From Sphingomonas sp. HF-S4 (GTDB taxonomy: Bacteria > Pseudomonadota > Alphaproteobacteria > Sphingomonadales > Sphingomonadaceae): DNA of 64,000 nucleotides. Below the pieces are notes generated by a model that saw only the letters and a list, made by a program, of their open reading frames with translations, was not told the DNA's origin and searched no databases. Position 1 is the stretch's first letter. Each line of letters begins with the position of its first letter. The stretch covers positions 1 to 64,000 of the forward strand of contig NZ_JAWJEJ010000001.1 in NCBI RefSeq assembly GCF_032911445.1, read 5' to 3'. This document shows positions 34,686-45,000 of the stretch, piece after piece. Both the position numbers and the translations under genes were made by a program.

Positions 34686-36512
34686 TCACCATTCCACGCG
34701 TATCCCCTCGAGCTGCCAGGGCAATTGCAGCCACGCTATAGACCAGGGAAGGCGCTCGAGCAGCACGTCCCAGCCATGCCGCTCGACGCGGAGCAGCCAG
34801 CTACCATGTTCGACAGTCAGCAGGCCTGGTCGGTTGAGCCAGGCGCTGCGAAAGCCCTCGACGCTCAATTGACCGAGCATCGGCAACTCGGCCAGCGCCG
34901 CGGCGAGCAGCGCATCGGCGGCGGCGGCTTCGGCGTCGTCCAGCGCGAGGGGGGCGTGCAGCGTGTCGATCGGCATCCCGGCGAGCAGCTTCGCCAAGGC
35001 AAGCCGCGTTTCCGGCGGATCGCGTTCGGCGCTCGCGAGATAGTCGATCAGCGTCACGGCGCGGTGCCGGGCCGCGGGAGTTACGAAACGATGCTCGGCA
35101 TCGACCAGGCCGGCCGCGGCGAAATAGTCGGGCAGGAAGGGGCCGAGCAGGATGATCCCCGCGGCTTCGATGAAGAGGCTGTCGTGCTCGGCCGGCTGCT
35201 TGCCCGCGATCCGCTGGTCGATGTCGGCGTGGGACGGTGGCGTGTCCCGAGGCGACATGGCCTGGGCATCGGCTGGTTCGGAGGCTTGGGGCTGCTGTCC
35301 CGCTTCGGGAGTGTCCGATGCCGGCGCAAAGGCGGGGGCCGCACTCGGTTTGCTGTCATTGGCCCTCCGGGTCGCTGCCGCGGGGACGGCAGGAGAGGAC
35401 AATAGTGTCGCGTGCATGTCGCCGGCGGACGACTCGGCTGGCGGTTCGTTGCTCGCGGCGCTCGGACGTGCGTCGGAAATGCGCGCGCGACCTGGCTCCG
35501 ACGACCCATGTACCGCGTGATCGGGCAGCGCGATGGCCGTCTCCGCGCCATCGATCGCGTCGATGGGATCGGCTTCCGCAAGGAAAGGTAGGGGCGCGGA
35601 GGGATCGATGGTCGGCCTGGGCTGGCCGTCCAGCCCCGGCCCCGTATCCGGCAAGGCATTGTCGGGCAGCGGTTCCGCCTGTGGCGGGGGAACTGCCCGT
35701 GCAGGCCGGTAAAGGCGGTCGCCGGACCGGGCCGGCGTGACCGGCGGCGCGGTCTCGGCATCGGCGCGGGGCAGCCGCGCCCGGTCGAGCAGCTCAGCAA
35801 AGGCCAGACGGATACGCACCTCGTCCGCCAGGGCATCGACGTTCGCGATCGGCGTCACCTGCACCGCGGTGACGGCGATAAGCGCGCTCCACACATGCGT
35901 CGCCGCGGCGACCGGATCCTCGTTTCGCGCTTCTGCGGTCAATGCGATGGCGAGGCGTTCGAAATCGTCGGCCGAAAGCCCCGACAGGCGCGCAGCGAGG
36001 CGCGGTAGCGGCGCCGAAGGCAGGGCCTGGACCAGGCGCGTGGTGGCATCGCCCGTGCGGAGCAGATGCCGCAGCGCGACGACCGCGGGCATCTCCGTAA
36101 CCGGCTCGGCACCGAGGAGCGTTTCGACTGCTTCGGTGATCGCCGCCGCATGATCGTCCGCCCACCAGGGAAGGACCCCGCTTCGCAGGAAGAAGGCGAT
36201 CAGCTCGACCGCATCCTCGGCCGGGGCGATCGCATCGACGCGCGCGAGCTGCGCGGGCAACGCCTCGGCCAAAGCGGCATCGAGATTGGCGAGCAGGCTC
36301 TCTTCGAACGCGGCGGAGTCGCAGGGGGGGAGCGTCAGCACCAGGCGATCGATGCGCCGGTGCGCGCCGTCGTCGGCGGCATCGAAGCGGCGTGCAAGCG
36401 CTTCGGACAGCCTTGGCCCCAGCGCCGCCGTCCGGTCGGCAAGCGACTGGGCAGTGATGGGGTCGCGGGCGACGATCTCGACGAGCTGGCGGCCGATGCG
36501 ATGCCGGGCCAC
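34686..36512 (-). CDS. eCIS tape-measure protein (Afp14-like)
   Basis: A 608-residue protein from a GTG start just after the previous stop. It opens with ARHRIGRQLVEIVA, typical of the contractile-injection-system tape-measure family. Residues 250-440 are a low-complexity Pro/Ala/Asp-rich segment, and the end has LSVEGFRSAWLNRPGLL and WDVLLERLPWSIAWLQLPW, matching the conserved C-terminal part. Tape-measure proteins set tube length. The same frame stays open far upstream over the next gene, but that part is not protein-like. Confidence 0.75.
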   Translation of the reverse strand: MARHRIGRQLVEIVARDPITAQSLADRTAALGPRLSEALARRFDAADDGAHRRIDRLVLTLPPCDSAAFEESLLANLDAALAEALPAQLARVDAIAPAEDAVELIAFFLRSGVLPWWADDHAAAITEAVETLLGAEPVTEMPAVVALRHLLRTGDATTRLVQALPSAPLPRLAARLSGLSADDFERLAIALTAEARNEDPVAAATHVWSALIAVTAVQVTPIANVDALADEVRIRLAFAELLDRARLPRADAETAPPVTPARSGDRLYRPARAVPPPQAEPLPDNALPDTGPGLDGQPRPTIDPSAPLPFLAEADPIDAIDGAETAIALPDHAVHGSSEPGRARISDARPSAASNEPPAESSAGDMHATLLSSPAVPAAATRRANDSKPSAAPAFAPASDTPEAGQQPQASEPADAQAMSPRDTPPSHADIDQRIAGKQPAEHDSLFIEAAGIILLGPFLPDYFAAAGLVDAEHRFVTPAARHRAVTLIDYLASAERDPPETRLALAKLLAGMPIDTLHAPLALDDAEAAAADALLAAALAELPMLGQLSVEGFRSAWLNRPGLLTVEHGSWLLRVERHGWDVLLERLPWSIAWLQLPWQLEGIRVEW

Positions 36513-36514
36513 GC

Positions 36515-38260
36515 TCAGCTGCCGGGCGGCGGCACGGCGACGCGACGCTCGACCGAAGTGCCCGCATCCGCCGCGTCGAGCAGCAGCAGCTCGACCACCG
36601 CTCCGGTCCGCAGCGCGCCGGTCGTCAGCACGAGCGGCTTGCCGGTGCCGGGCACCGGATCGCCGGCGGCGACGCCATCGACGAGGAGCTGATGTCGGAC
36701 GGTGGCGGGTGCATCGGCGATCGTCACCTTCGCCTTCTGGTCTGCGAACTCGGCAGTGATCGTGGGCGGCGCGGCGATCACGACCTTCGCGGCGGCGAGT
36801 GGCTTGGTGAGCCCGGTCATCGCCCGGCGGGCGGTCACCGCGAGCTCGACCGGCAGCTTGCGCGCGTCGAGATCGAGCCGCGGGACCGGCGGGGGCGCGG
36901 CGCTGGTGGGATCGGCGGCGACGACGAAATCGACGCCGACCGTGAGCAGATCGATGCCTTTGTTGCGGCTCGGATCGCCGGCGGCGCGCTGGTGCAGATA
37001 GAGCTCGCCCAGCAGCTTGTTCGCGGCCGAGATCGCATAGAACACGCCCGCCTCCCCGGCGAGCGCGCGCAACTGGACGAGCTTGTCGCCGGCGATGCTC
37101 GCCTCGATCCTGAGGTTGGGGCTCGGCGAAGGCCGGACGAGCGCGACCGACGCCGAAGCCAGTATCACCGAGGATTCGAAGCTCGCGTCGCGGGTGCCAT
37201 GCTGCTTGGTCGCCGCGACCACCGCGAAACTGTCGCCGGTGAGCGCCGGCATCGGCAGCGCGAGATCGGTGCCCGCGCCCTTTTTCGGCGTGCCCGCCGC
37301 CGTGAAGCCGGGGAGCGGCTCGAACAGCATGGGAAGCCGGGGCGGTCGCACGCGGACGGGGCCGCCATCGGTCGCGACGCTCAGCGACGCGGGATTGGGT
37401 GGCTCGGCGCGATCGAAGCTGGCGTCGGGGATCGGCGCGAGGTGGAGCGCATATTGCACGCCAGCCTGCGCGCCGCCGACGGTGAGGGTCGGCGTTCCCG
37501 CATAGTCGACGACGGGCGGCGCGACGGCGACCGGCCGGTTGCGATCGGCGCGTACATAGACCGGCAGCGGCACGGTGAGCAGCGATACCTGGGTCTCGCG
37601 CCGCCCTGGGAAGGTCTTGACCAGCCGGACGCGGACCACGCTGTCGTCGGTGAGCGGCTTGCTGCGCAGCGTGATCGGGCCGCCGGTGCCGCGCACATCT
37701 CCGCCTTCGGACAGCAGGATATCGGTGTCGAGCGCGGCGAGATCGGTGTCGGCGGCGCGGTCCTTGGGCGGCCGGTTGACGAGACGATAGGCGACCGCCT
37801 CCTGGCTGTGCGGCAGCTCGACGGTGATCGCCGCGGCGAAGTCGATCAGCGCCGGCACGCCGTCGAAGCCCGCGACCACCGCCGGTATCGAGCTGTCGAG
37901 CCCGATCGCGACCGGTGCGGTGCCGAGCAGCAGCGCGGTGCGGCCCGAGGTCCGCGCCGCCTCGACGGTGAAGGTAATCGGCTCGTAGATCTTGGGCATC
38001 GCGAGTTCGAGGGTGTCGCCCTCGCCGGTGGCGTTGACCGTCAGGCCAGAGGGCAGCGGCGCCCCGGCTTGGCCACGCAATCGATATTCGACGCCGGGCT
38101 CGGCATCCTCGACCGTGATCGTCGCGCCGCCGCCATAGGGCACGATCGGCGGCGCCGCCGTCACCGGGAGATCGCGCAGCGGCAGCGCCTCGCCGATGCC
38201 GAGCAGGTCGACCAGGCGGTTGCGTGCGCCGCGCATCCGGCGGTCGGCGGAGGTGCTCAT
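36515..38260 (-). CDS. eCIS-linked protein with repeated Ig-like modules
   Basis: A 581-residue protein not matched to a named Afp component. It has at least three degenerate beta-sandwich-like units, each opening with PP-I/V-x-Y/F and a TLTV-like strand: PPIVPYGGGATITVEDAEPG, PPVVDYAGTPTLTVGGAQAG and PPTITAEFADQKAKVTIADA. No signal peptide or membrane span is seen. The start at 38260 overlaps the baseplate gene by four bases (ATGA), so it is translated with the structural genes. It might be a surface fibre, adhesin or baseplate-decorating protein; this is inference from the repeats and location. Confidence 0.7.
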   Translation of the reverse strand: MSTSADRRMRGARNRLVDLLGIGEALPLRDLPVTAAPPIVPYGGGATITVEDAEPGVEYRLRGQAGAPLPSGLTVNATGEGDTLELAMPKIYEPITFTVEAARTSGRTALLLGTAPVAIGLDSSIPAVVAGFDGVPALIDFAAAITVELPHSQEAVAYRLVNRPPKDRAADTDLAALDTDILLSEGGDVRGTGGPITLRSKPLTDDSVVRVRLVKTFPGRRETQVSLLTVPLPVYVRADRNRPVAVAPPVVDYAGTPTLTVGGAQAGVQYALHLAPIPDASFDRAEPPNPASLSVATDGGPVRVRPPRLPMLFEPLPGFTAAGTPKKGAGTDLALPMPALTGDSFAVVAATKQHGTRDASFESSVILASASVALVRPSPSPNLRIEASIAGDKLVQLRALAGEAGVFYAISAANKLLGELYLHQRAAGDPSRNKGIDLLTVGVDFVVAADPTSAAPPPVPRLDLDARKLPVELAVTARRAMTGLTKPLAAAKVVIAAPPTITAEFADQKAKVTIADAPATVRHQLLVDGVAAGDPVPGTGKPLVLTTGALRTGAVVELLLLDAADAGTSVERRVAVPPPGS

Positions 38261-40281
38261 GCCGCGCCTCCATCCAGCCCGAGCGCTTGCTGGCGCTGCG
38301 TGCACAAGGTGGTGCGCCATCGCGTATAGGCAGCGGCGAAGGCGTCGAATTCGGCCCCGCCGAACCAGCGGACGTGCAGCGTGAGATGGGCCGGCGTTTC
38401 GGCGCGGACGACGCGCGCGAGCGAGTCCGCGGCGGGCCGCAGCGCCTCGTCGACGACCAGGCTCAGCTGTAGCGAGAAGGGGTCGGGGCTGGCGGCGGCG
38501 GCGAGCAGCGCCTGCGCCTGGCCGTCATCCTCCGCGAACGGGCGCAGCAGGATATGCTCGACGAGCCGCAGCCGCGCGCCTTCGCCTTCGGACAGACCGA
38601 GCTTGAGCCGGATACGGTCGAGCAGCGGCGGCTCGTCGGCGGGGTCGAGCAGGTTCGATCCCGTGCCGCGCCCCGCGGAGAGCCGGGCAAAGTCCGAAAG
38701 GAAGCGCGCCCGGCTGTCGAGCACCCGGCGTCCCGCCGGCAGGGTCGGGCCCTGGAGGCCCGCGGGAGGCAGCGTGAGCGGGGCCTCTTCGCCATAGCGG
38801 GCGAGGAGATGCGCGAGCAGGCGATTGCGGCGCTCGAGGCCCGCGATGCTCGAAGGCGGCTCGACGAGCATCTGGAGCGCGTCGGCAGTGAAGCCGTCGG
38901 CATGTAGCGGCACTTCGCTTCCCGGCTCGGCAGGCGTGTGGATCGGCTCGGCGGGCTGCGCGAAATAGCTGGCGGTCTCGCCGCTGCCGAGCAGCGCCCC
39001 GACTCCGGCAAGCTGCGCGAAATGATTGGCGAGCAGGGCGTCGAGCAGCGCGAGATAGGCGCGCAGCTGGCTCACCTGCGCCAGGCGCGCGGACCCGGCT
39101 TCGGGCTCCAGCCCGCCGGGGGCGACGGCATAGAGCGCGGGAAGGTCGAAGCGCAGCGGCCGATAGGCGCCGACCCGGCGATCCCGGGCAGGTGGCGCGG
39201 GCGGATCGAGCGCCTTGGGCGGATCGAGCGCGTCGAGCGCGCGCTCGGCGAACAGCGCGGCCAGATCGTCGCGGCCGGACGAGTCGAGCGCAAAGCCGCC
39301 GCCCGAGGTCAGCACGATGCGCGATGCGCGTGGATCGAAGCGCGGAACGCGGTCCGAGGGTATCGGCAGCGACCAGCGGATCGGTCCGGGAAGATCGTCG
39401 CCATCGGCGCCCATGCGGACTTGCCGCACCGCGCGGACGCCGGGCACTCGATCGAGCGCCGCGATGATGTCCGAGCGCTGGAGTGCGGCGCGGCGCCTGG
39501 GGGCGGCATCCTCGTCGAGCCGGCGCCCGCCGGTGGCCGGGCCGTCATAGATCGCTTCGGTGGCCCAGCCGCGCGCGCGCAGCGCGGCCGCGTCCACCCA
39601 GGCCGGCCGGGGCGAGCAATAGTCGGCGAGCGCGGTGTAGATGTCGAGCAGCACGGCGTCGCCGCGCGCCGGATCGTCGATCTCCAGCTCGGCGGCGATG
39701 CCGACGGGAAGCGGCGCGAGCACGTCGACCGTGTCGAAATCCTCGCACAGGCCGCGATGGCGGTGGAGGATCTCGGCGACCGTGCGCGCGAGCTCGGGAG
39801 AGGCGATGTCCTCGCGCGACGACTTCTCGATCAGCACGCGATGGACCCCGGCGAGCAGCACCGGATCGCCGCGCTCGATCGGCTCGCGTGCGCGATCGAA
39901 CTCGCCCGCGCCCGGCGTGTAGCGCAGGCGCAGGGTGGGATGCTCGGAAGGCTCGATCCACGCGTTGCGGACCCCGGCGACTTCGATCGCCACGCGGCGC
40001 AGGTCGGCCGGGGTGACCGCGTCGCCGACGAGCAACCGGTCCGGTCCCTCGGCGGGACCCGTCACCAGCTCGGCGATCGGGTGGCCGGCGCGATAGGCCA
40101 GGTCGGTCAGCGCATAGGCGAACGCCTCGAGCAGGGTGATGCCGGGGTCGTGGGCGTTGAAGTCGGTCCAGCGGCCGTCGCTCATCGCGCCGAGCACCGA
40201 GCGCCCTTCCGCAATCAGGCCGTCCCAGTCGAGCGCCGGGGAAGGCGGCTGCTTGCCGTCGATCGCGGCCGCCTGGATCAT
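38257..40281 (-). CDS. eCIS baseplate protein (Afp12-like)
   Basis: A 674-residue protein. The N-terminal segment RWTDFNAHDPGITLLEAFAY followed by ALTDLAYRAG is the hallmark of the second large baseplate-wedge component of Afp/PVC-like systems. IEVAGVRNAWIEPSEHPTLR and a C-terminal ARLRLVEHILLRPF with THLTLHVRWFGGAEFDAFAA also fit. It would pair with the larger baseplate protein at 42036. Both gene ends overlap their neighbours by four bases. Confidence 0.8.
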   Translation of the reverse strand: MIQAAAIDGKQPPSPALDWDGLIAEGRSVLGAMSDGRWTDFNAHDPGITLLEAFAYALTDLAYRAGHPIAELVTGPAEGPDRLLVGDAVTPADLRRVAIEVAGVRNAWIEPSEHPTLRLRYTPGAGEFDRAREPIERGDPVLLAGVHRVLIEKSSREDIASPELARTVAEILHRHRGLCEDFDTVDVLAPLPVGIAAELEIDDPARGDAVLLDIYTALADYCSPRPAWVDAAALRARGWATEAIYDGPATGGRRLDEDAAPRRRAALQRSDIIAALDRVPGVRAVRQVRMGADGDDLPGPIRWSLPIPSDRVPRFDPRASRIVLTSGGGFALDSSGRDDLAALFAERALDALDPPKALDPPAPPARDRRVGAYRPLRFDLPALYAVAPGGLEPEAGSARLAQVSQLRAYLALLDALLANHFAQLAGVGALLGSGETASYFAQPAEPIHTPAEPGSEVPLHADGFTADALQMLVEPPSSIAGLERRNRLLAHLLARYGEEAPLTLPPAGLQGPTLPAGRRVLDSRARFLSDFARLSAGRGTGSNLLDPADEPPLLDRIRLKLGLSEGEGARLRLVEHILLRPFAEDDGQAQALLAAAASPDPFSLQLSLVVDEALRPAADSLARVVRAETPAHLTLHVRWFGGAEFDAFAAAYTRWRTTLCTQRQQALGLDGGAA

Positions 40282-40484
40282 GGCGCGTCGGCTGCTTCGG
40301 AGGGCTGGTCGCGCTCCAGTTCCTCGGTCAGCACCTGGATCGCGCCCGAGATGCGCAACAGCGTCTCGCGCAGCACCCGGGTTTCCTCGTCGAGCTGGCC
40401 GAGCTTCTCGGTCCCCTTGCCGAACTCCTCCTTGAGTTCGGCCAGCCGCGCAGCGAGGCGCTCGCGCATCGCCTCCGGGATCAT
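40278..40484 (-). CDS. small coiled-coil eCIS protein
   Basis: A 68-residue highly charged helix (MRERLAARLAELKEEFGKG, then LDEETRVLRETLLRISGAI) with heptad spacing, so probably a coiled coil. Four-base overlaps with both neighbours show it is a real coupled gene. It may be a small assembly or fibre-attachment factor; no family is recognised. Confidence 0.65.
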   Translation of the reverse strand: MIPEAMRERLAARLAELKEEFGKGTEKLGQLDEETRVLRETLLRISGAIQVLTEELERDQPSEAADAP

Positions 40485-42022
40485 GCGGCCTGGCCCTCGA
40501 TCGCGCCGAGCCGCTGCTCGAGCGTGGCGATCGTGCCCGCCTGATCGCGCACCACGCGCGTCAGTGCGGCGACGATGTGCGACAGGAAGATGCCGTCATG
40601 CGCGGCCGTGGTGACTTCGTCGGGGCAATTTTCGGCGATGAAGCCGAGGTGCGTCGTCGAAGGATCGTCCTTCCATCGAAATGAGACCGGGTCGAGCGCT
40701 TCGACGATCGCCTCGGCATCCTTCCCGGAAACCGGAGCGATGTCTTCTTTAAGCGCAGCGGAGGAAGCCTGGATGAGGCGCGGAATGTTGACTATTCCGT
40801 CGATCCGCGCCTGCGGCCAGTCGCCGGCGAAATTGAGAACGAGCGTCGCGTTGTCGTCGACGAGCGCGCGTCCCGGCGCCGCGCGCCGGCCGGGATGGCC
40901 GCCGATATAGAAGTCCGCGCAGCGAATATAGCTCGCAAACGCTACTGCTACGTCGAGCTTGTTGAGCGTGCCCACATACGCGATGTTGCCGCCGCCGGGA
41001 TTGACCCAGCCGCCGGCACCGCCGACGTTGAGCGAATTCGGAGCGAGCAATCCGGGGGTGTGAACGCCCTCCGAAAACTTCAGATCCTGATTGAGGCGCA
41101 GCCAGTTGTCGCTGCCGCGAAGGGCATGCTTCCCGTTCAGCGCGATGTCGCCGAACACGTCGAGCTTGTTCGCGGGGGTCCGCGTGCCGATGCCGACGCT
41201 GCCGGCGGGCATCAGCGAGATATGATCGTCGGCATCGTTGGACGTGCCGATCTCGAGCGTCATCGACTCACCGCCGCGCGAGAAATAGCGCATCCAGGCA
41301 AGGTCCCCGCTGCCACCGGCGGGATCGGGCGGGAAGACGATGCCGCCGCCTTCCCCCGCGGAGGGCGTGAAGGTTCCGTTGACGCGGAGCGGCAGCGCCA
41401 TCGTGATCCCGGTGTCGGCGACCACCAGCTTGTCGACATTGTTGAGCCGCAGCCGGATGATGCTGGGGGAGTTCAGCATCGTGGCCCCGGGCTCGACCCC
41501 CGAGCCCTGCAACAGCGCGTAATTGCCGGGCTGCCCCTGATCGAGCGTGTTGACCCCGACAAAGCCGTAGCGCGTGTTCGCCGGCCAGGGCCCGATCGAC
41601 ATGATCCCGGCCCGAATCCGGCCGTTGACTTCGAGCTTGTCCTTGGGCTCGACGGTGCCGATCCCGACATTGGCCGTCGCCGCGTCGATCGTCAGGCAGG
41701 CGTTGCCGGCGGCGTCGAGCACGCTCCAGCCGAGCCGAGCGGTGGCGGGATTGCCCGGGGTCGCGCGCGCCTTCAGCGCCACCGACCAGGCCGGATCGGC
41801 ATCGGCGAAGGACAAATAGAAATTGGCCGCGCGCTTGAGACTGGTGTCGTCGCCGGCCGCCTCGATCGCGAGCGCGTCGCCCGCGTTCTTGTAGAGCCCG
41901 TCGTCGCGCTGGTTGATCCCGCTCTCGATCAGTTGCGCGAACTGCGCCTCGGTCGGGATCGCGTTCTTGGCGAAATAGGTCTTGAGCGCGCTGCGTGGAC
42001 GCTTGTTTTCGTTCATCTGCAT
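40481..42022 (-). CDS. eCIS tail fibre with S74 intramolecular chaperone
   Basis: A 513-residue fibre protein. It has two GIGT-x-x-P-x-x-KL-x-V-x-G units (VGIGTVEPKDKLEVNG and VGIGTRTPANKLDVFGDI), common in trimeric fibres. The last 95 residues are a peptidase S74 chaperone: SSAALKEDIAP holds a Ser and a Lys five residues apart, as in the endosialidase self-cleaving dyad, then HLGFIAENCPDEV and a terminal coiled coil. The chaperone would help trimerisation and then be cut off. The fibre (Afp13 position) probably decides target binding. Confidence 0.8.
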   Translation of the reverse strand: MQMNENKRPRSALKTYFAKNAIPTEAQFAQLIESGINQRDDGLYKNAGDALAIEAAGDDTSLKRAANFYLSFADADPAWSVALKARATPGNPATARLGWSVLDAAGNACLTIDAATANVGIGTVEPKDKLEVNGRIRAGIMSIGPWPANTRYGFVGVNTLDQGQPGNYALLQGSGVEPGATMLNSPSIIRLRLNNVDKLVVADTGITMALPLRVNGTFTPSAGEGGGIVFPPDPAGGSGDLAWMRYFSRGGESMTLEIGTSNDADDHISLMPAGSVGIGTRTPANKLDVFGDIALNGKHALRGSDNWLRLNQDLKFSEGVHTPGLLAPNSLNVGGAGGWVNPGGGNIAYVGTLNKLDVAVAFASYIRCADFYIGGHPGRRAAPGRALVDDNATLVLNFAGDWPQARIDGIVNIPRLIQASSAALKEDIAPVSGKDAEAIVEALDPVSFRWKDDPSTTHLGFIAENCPDEVTTAAHDGIFLSHIVAALTRVVRDQAGTIATLEQRLGAIEGQAA

Positions 42023-42035
42023 GTCTGTTCCTCCC

Positions 42036-45000
42036 TCAGGAAACCACGAGGTCGAGCTCGATTTTCATGTATCCGATGCCGGTGAAGCGCTGTTCGACGA
42101 AGACATTGTCGTCGATGATGTCGATCTCGTGCCGGGGCGCCGGCGTCAGCACGGCGTCCGGACGGCTGGCCGAGGAGGCCTCGCCGCTGCCGGGGCCGGG
42201 CCGATATTCCTCGCCGTCGTCGCTCTGGAACAGCCGGCAGCCGCCGACGAAATCGACATAGGGCAGCCCGTCGATGAACGCGACGAGCGCCGTTGCATCG
42301 ATGCGCTGGCCGAGCGCGACCTCGGCGCCTTCTTCATACGCCCAGGGCGCAAGATGGCGGTTGATCGCATCGTTGAGCCGGCGCTTCTCGAACGCGACGT
42401 CGGCCTGCGAGCGGAAGCGCACGCCGACCCGAACCCGAACCCGAACGAAATGCGGATGGCCGACTGCGATGCGGGCCACCGACGGCGCGAGCGGCTGGAG
42501 ATAGTCGCGCACTTCGTCGAGCAGGCTGCTCGGCGCACGCGGCGTGAAGGGATCGGCGAGGCGGTGCGCCTGGATGTCGGGGACAAGGATCAGGCGGACA
42601 TTGCCGGGCCCGCCCGACATCGTCGCGGGCAGGCACTTGACCTTGTGCACTTCGGGAAAGCGGGCGAGCACGAGATGCTCATAGTCCCAGGCGGTGAGCG
42701 CGCGCCCCTTGTGGCGCAGCCGCTCCCCGGCGCGGACCCGGAAGCCGGCATCGCCTTCGGCCGGCGCGCCGCCGAAGGCGGCATAGGGCTGGACGACCTT
42801 GAGCAGCCCAGGCGCGCTGTCCGCGATCGTGCGGATCGTCCCGGCGGGGAGCGGGGCGGCATAATGTTCGGGGGGCGCGCCATCGTCGAGGAAGGTGGCG
42901 GAGGCGGCCTGGGCGTGGACGCCGGCGAGCGCCGAGGCCGAAGCAGCGCCCGAGTCGACGGTCGCACGCAACCAATAGGGGCCGTGCGGCATGCGTCCGT
43001 CGGGGTCGGCGTCGGGCAGGTCAAAGCGGATCAGCCCCGCGCGAGCGAGGCCGAGCGTGGTGTCGTGCGGCTGTTCGGGCAGATCGGTCCAGCCGCCGGC
43101 ATCGAGATAGGACCAGCGCAGGCCCACCGGCCGATCCTCGCTGCCCCCGCCTGGAACCGTCTCGAAAAGCAGCGACACTGCCTGCGGTGCGGCGACACGA
43201 TCGAGGCCGACATAGAGCGCACCTTCGGCGTCATAGGCAGGGAGCAGGGTCCAGCCGCCTTCGGGCTTGTCCGGCGCCTCGACCACGCCGAACGGGTGGA
43301 GGTGATAGAGGCGGTCGACCGCGTCGGCGCGGCGATATTGGTTGAGGACCACTTCGTGCGTGGCGGCGAAGTCGAGCTGGAGCTGCTTGAGCTTGGGGGT
43401 GTAGGGCGGCCGGACGATATAGCCACTGGTATCGGTCACCGGTCCATTGCGCAGCGCCGCGGCGAGCGCGATGGCCTTGTCGGCGGAGAGCCCGGGATAT
43501 TCGAGATGGCCGAAGCCGGTGCCCGCCAGCGTCATCACCAGATAGCGCCGCCGGTCGCGCACCGAGCGAGTATCCGGCTCGACGACGCGGTCGGCGGGGG
43601 CGGCGGTGCCGAGGGTGAGATCGGCGCCGCGCATCGCGGCGTTGGGGTCGGCGCCGAACAGCGGCTGGGGCGCGCCGAGCGCCGTTGTGCGGACGCGGCC
43701 GTCGACCAACGCGAATTGGGCGGTGAAGGTGCGCGCCGGATAATTGGCGTAGTGCGCGGCGAGGTTGGCGGGGGCGCCCTGCCACTGCCAGCGCAGCGTC
43801 AGCGACGTCAGCCGCTTGTTGAGCAGGTCGGGATGCCCGATCGCTAACTCGGCGCCGGGGGGCGCGGTGCTGCCGAACGGCTCGAACGGCTTCTTGCCGT
43901 CGGCGCGGCCGTGATCGGTCTCGAGATCGAGCGGCCAGAGCCCGGGAGCGTCCTTGCCGTCCTGCCGGCCGACCACGACGCGGAGATGAGCGCGAGCCAG
44001 GCGGAGCGTGCGGAAGCGCGCATACGCGGTCTCGAAGCGCTGGCCGTTCCAGACCGGGCGAAGCTCCAGACGAAGCACTGGCCAGCGCGGGTCGGTCGGC
44101 CCTGCGAGCGGCGGCGCGGTGGCAGGATCCGATTCGTCGAGCGTGAAGGCGATGCGCAGCGCGACCAGCGGCTTGGCGGGCTCGAGCGGGGCGATGTCCG
44201 CGGTGTCGGCATAGCGGACCTGAGTGAACTCGGCGCCTTCGATCGCGAGCCATTCCTTGCCGGCGCTCAGCGAAAGCGCGAAGGGCTGCTTGAGCGGCAC
44301 GTCGGTCTTGGCGGTGGGGTCGAGCAGCGCCCCGCCCTGGTCGTCGTAGAAGGCAAGGGTGAGGACGATCCGGCGGCGTCCGGTCGACAGCGCCAGCGCC
44401 GGCGAAGCGATCGCCCAGCCCAATGCGCTGGGCCGCCGCGCCGCATCGCCCTCCTTCGGAATTGCGCCGAAGCTCGGCCAGGCGACACCTTCCCCGGCTG
44501 CGGCGGGCGCGTCGGCCTCCGCCCACAAAGCGTGCCAATAGGTACGCTCCGCGACCGGTTCGGGCAGCGCGAGCCGGCGCCGGCGCGAAGCCGCGTGGAT
44601 TTCGTCGACCTGGCCGAGCGTCGCGGGGTCGGCGCTGCCGTCCAGCGCGGTCCGGACCAGCGCGACTTCGGCGGCGCTGGCGTAGCGCGCGAGCGTATCG
44701 AGCAATGCGGGCGAGTCGATCGCCTCGCCGGTCGCGGCTGCCAGCGCCGCCTTGACTCCGCTCGCTTCGCGCACCCCCCGCATCGCCACGCGCTCGTCGT
44801 TGCGGACTTTCCGGGCATGCGCTTCGGCGAGCAGCGCCTGGGCGTCGGCCCATGCCGGATCATGGTCCGGCGCGTCGAGGATCGGCAGCAGCCGGACGAG
44901 CTTTTCGGCGGCGAGGAAGAACCAGGCCTCGATCTCGGCGATGCGATCGAGATAGCTGCCGACGCTGGTGACGCCCGTGGCCTCCGTCCCGGCGGTCGCC

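Noticed and set aside
34686..38273. A single 1195-residue minus-strand protein
   Set aside because: Only the part up to 36512 reads as protein. The upstream part is Arg-rich noise overlapping the in-frame Ig-like gene that ends at 36515.
36692..38329. Long open frame antisense to the Ig-like eCIS gene, and similar ones at 38938-40614, 41982-43847, 43911-45980, 46832-48799 and 50439-52754
   Set aside because: They mirror real genes on the minus strand, have Arg/Asp/Gly/Ala-heavy composition typical of antisense frames in high-GC DNA, lack ribosome sites and match no family.
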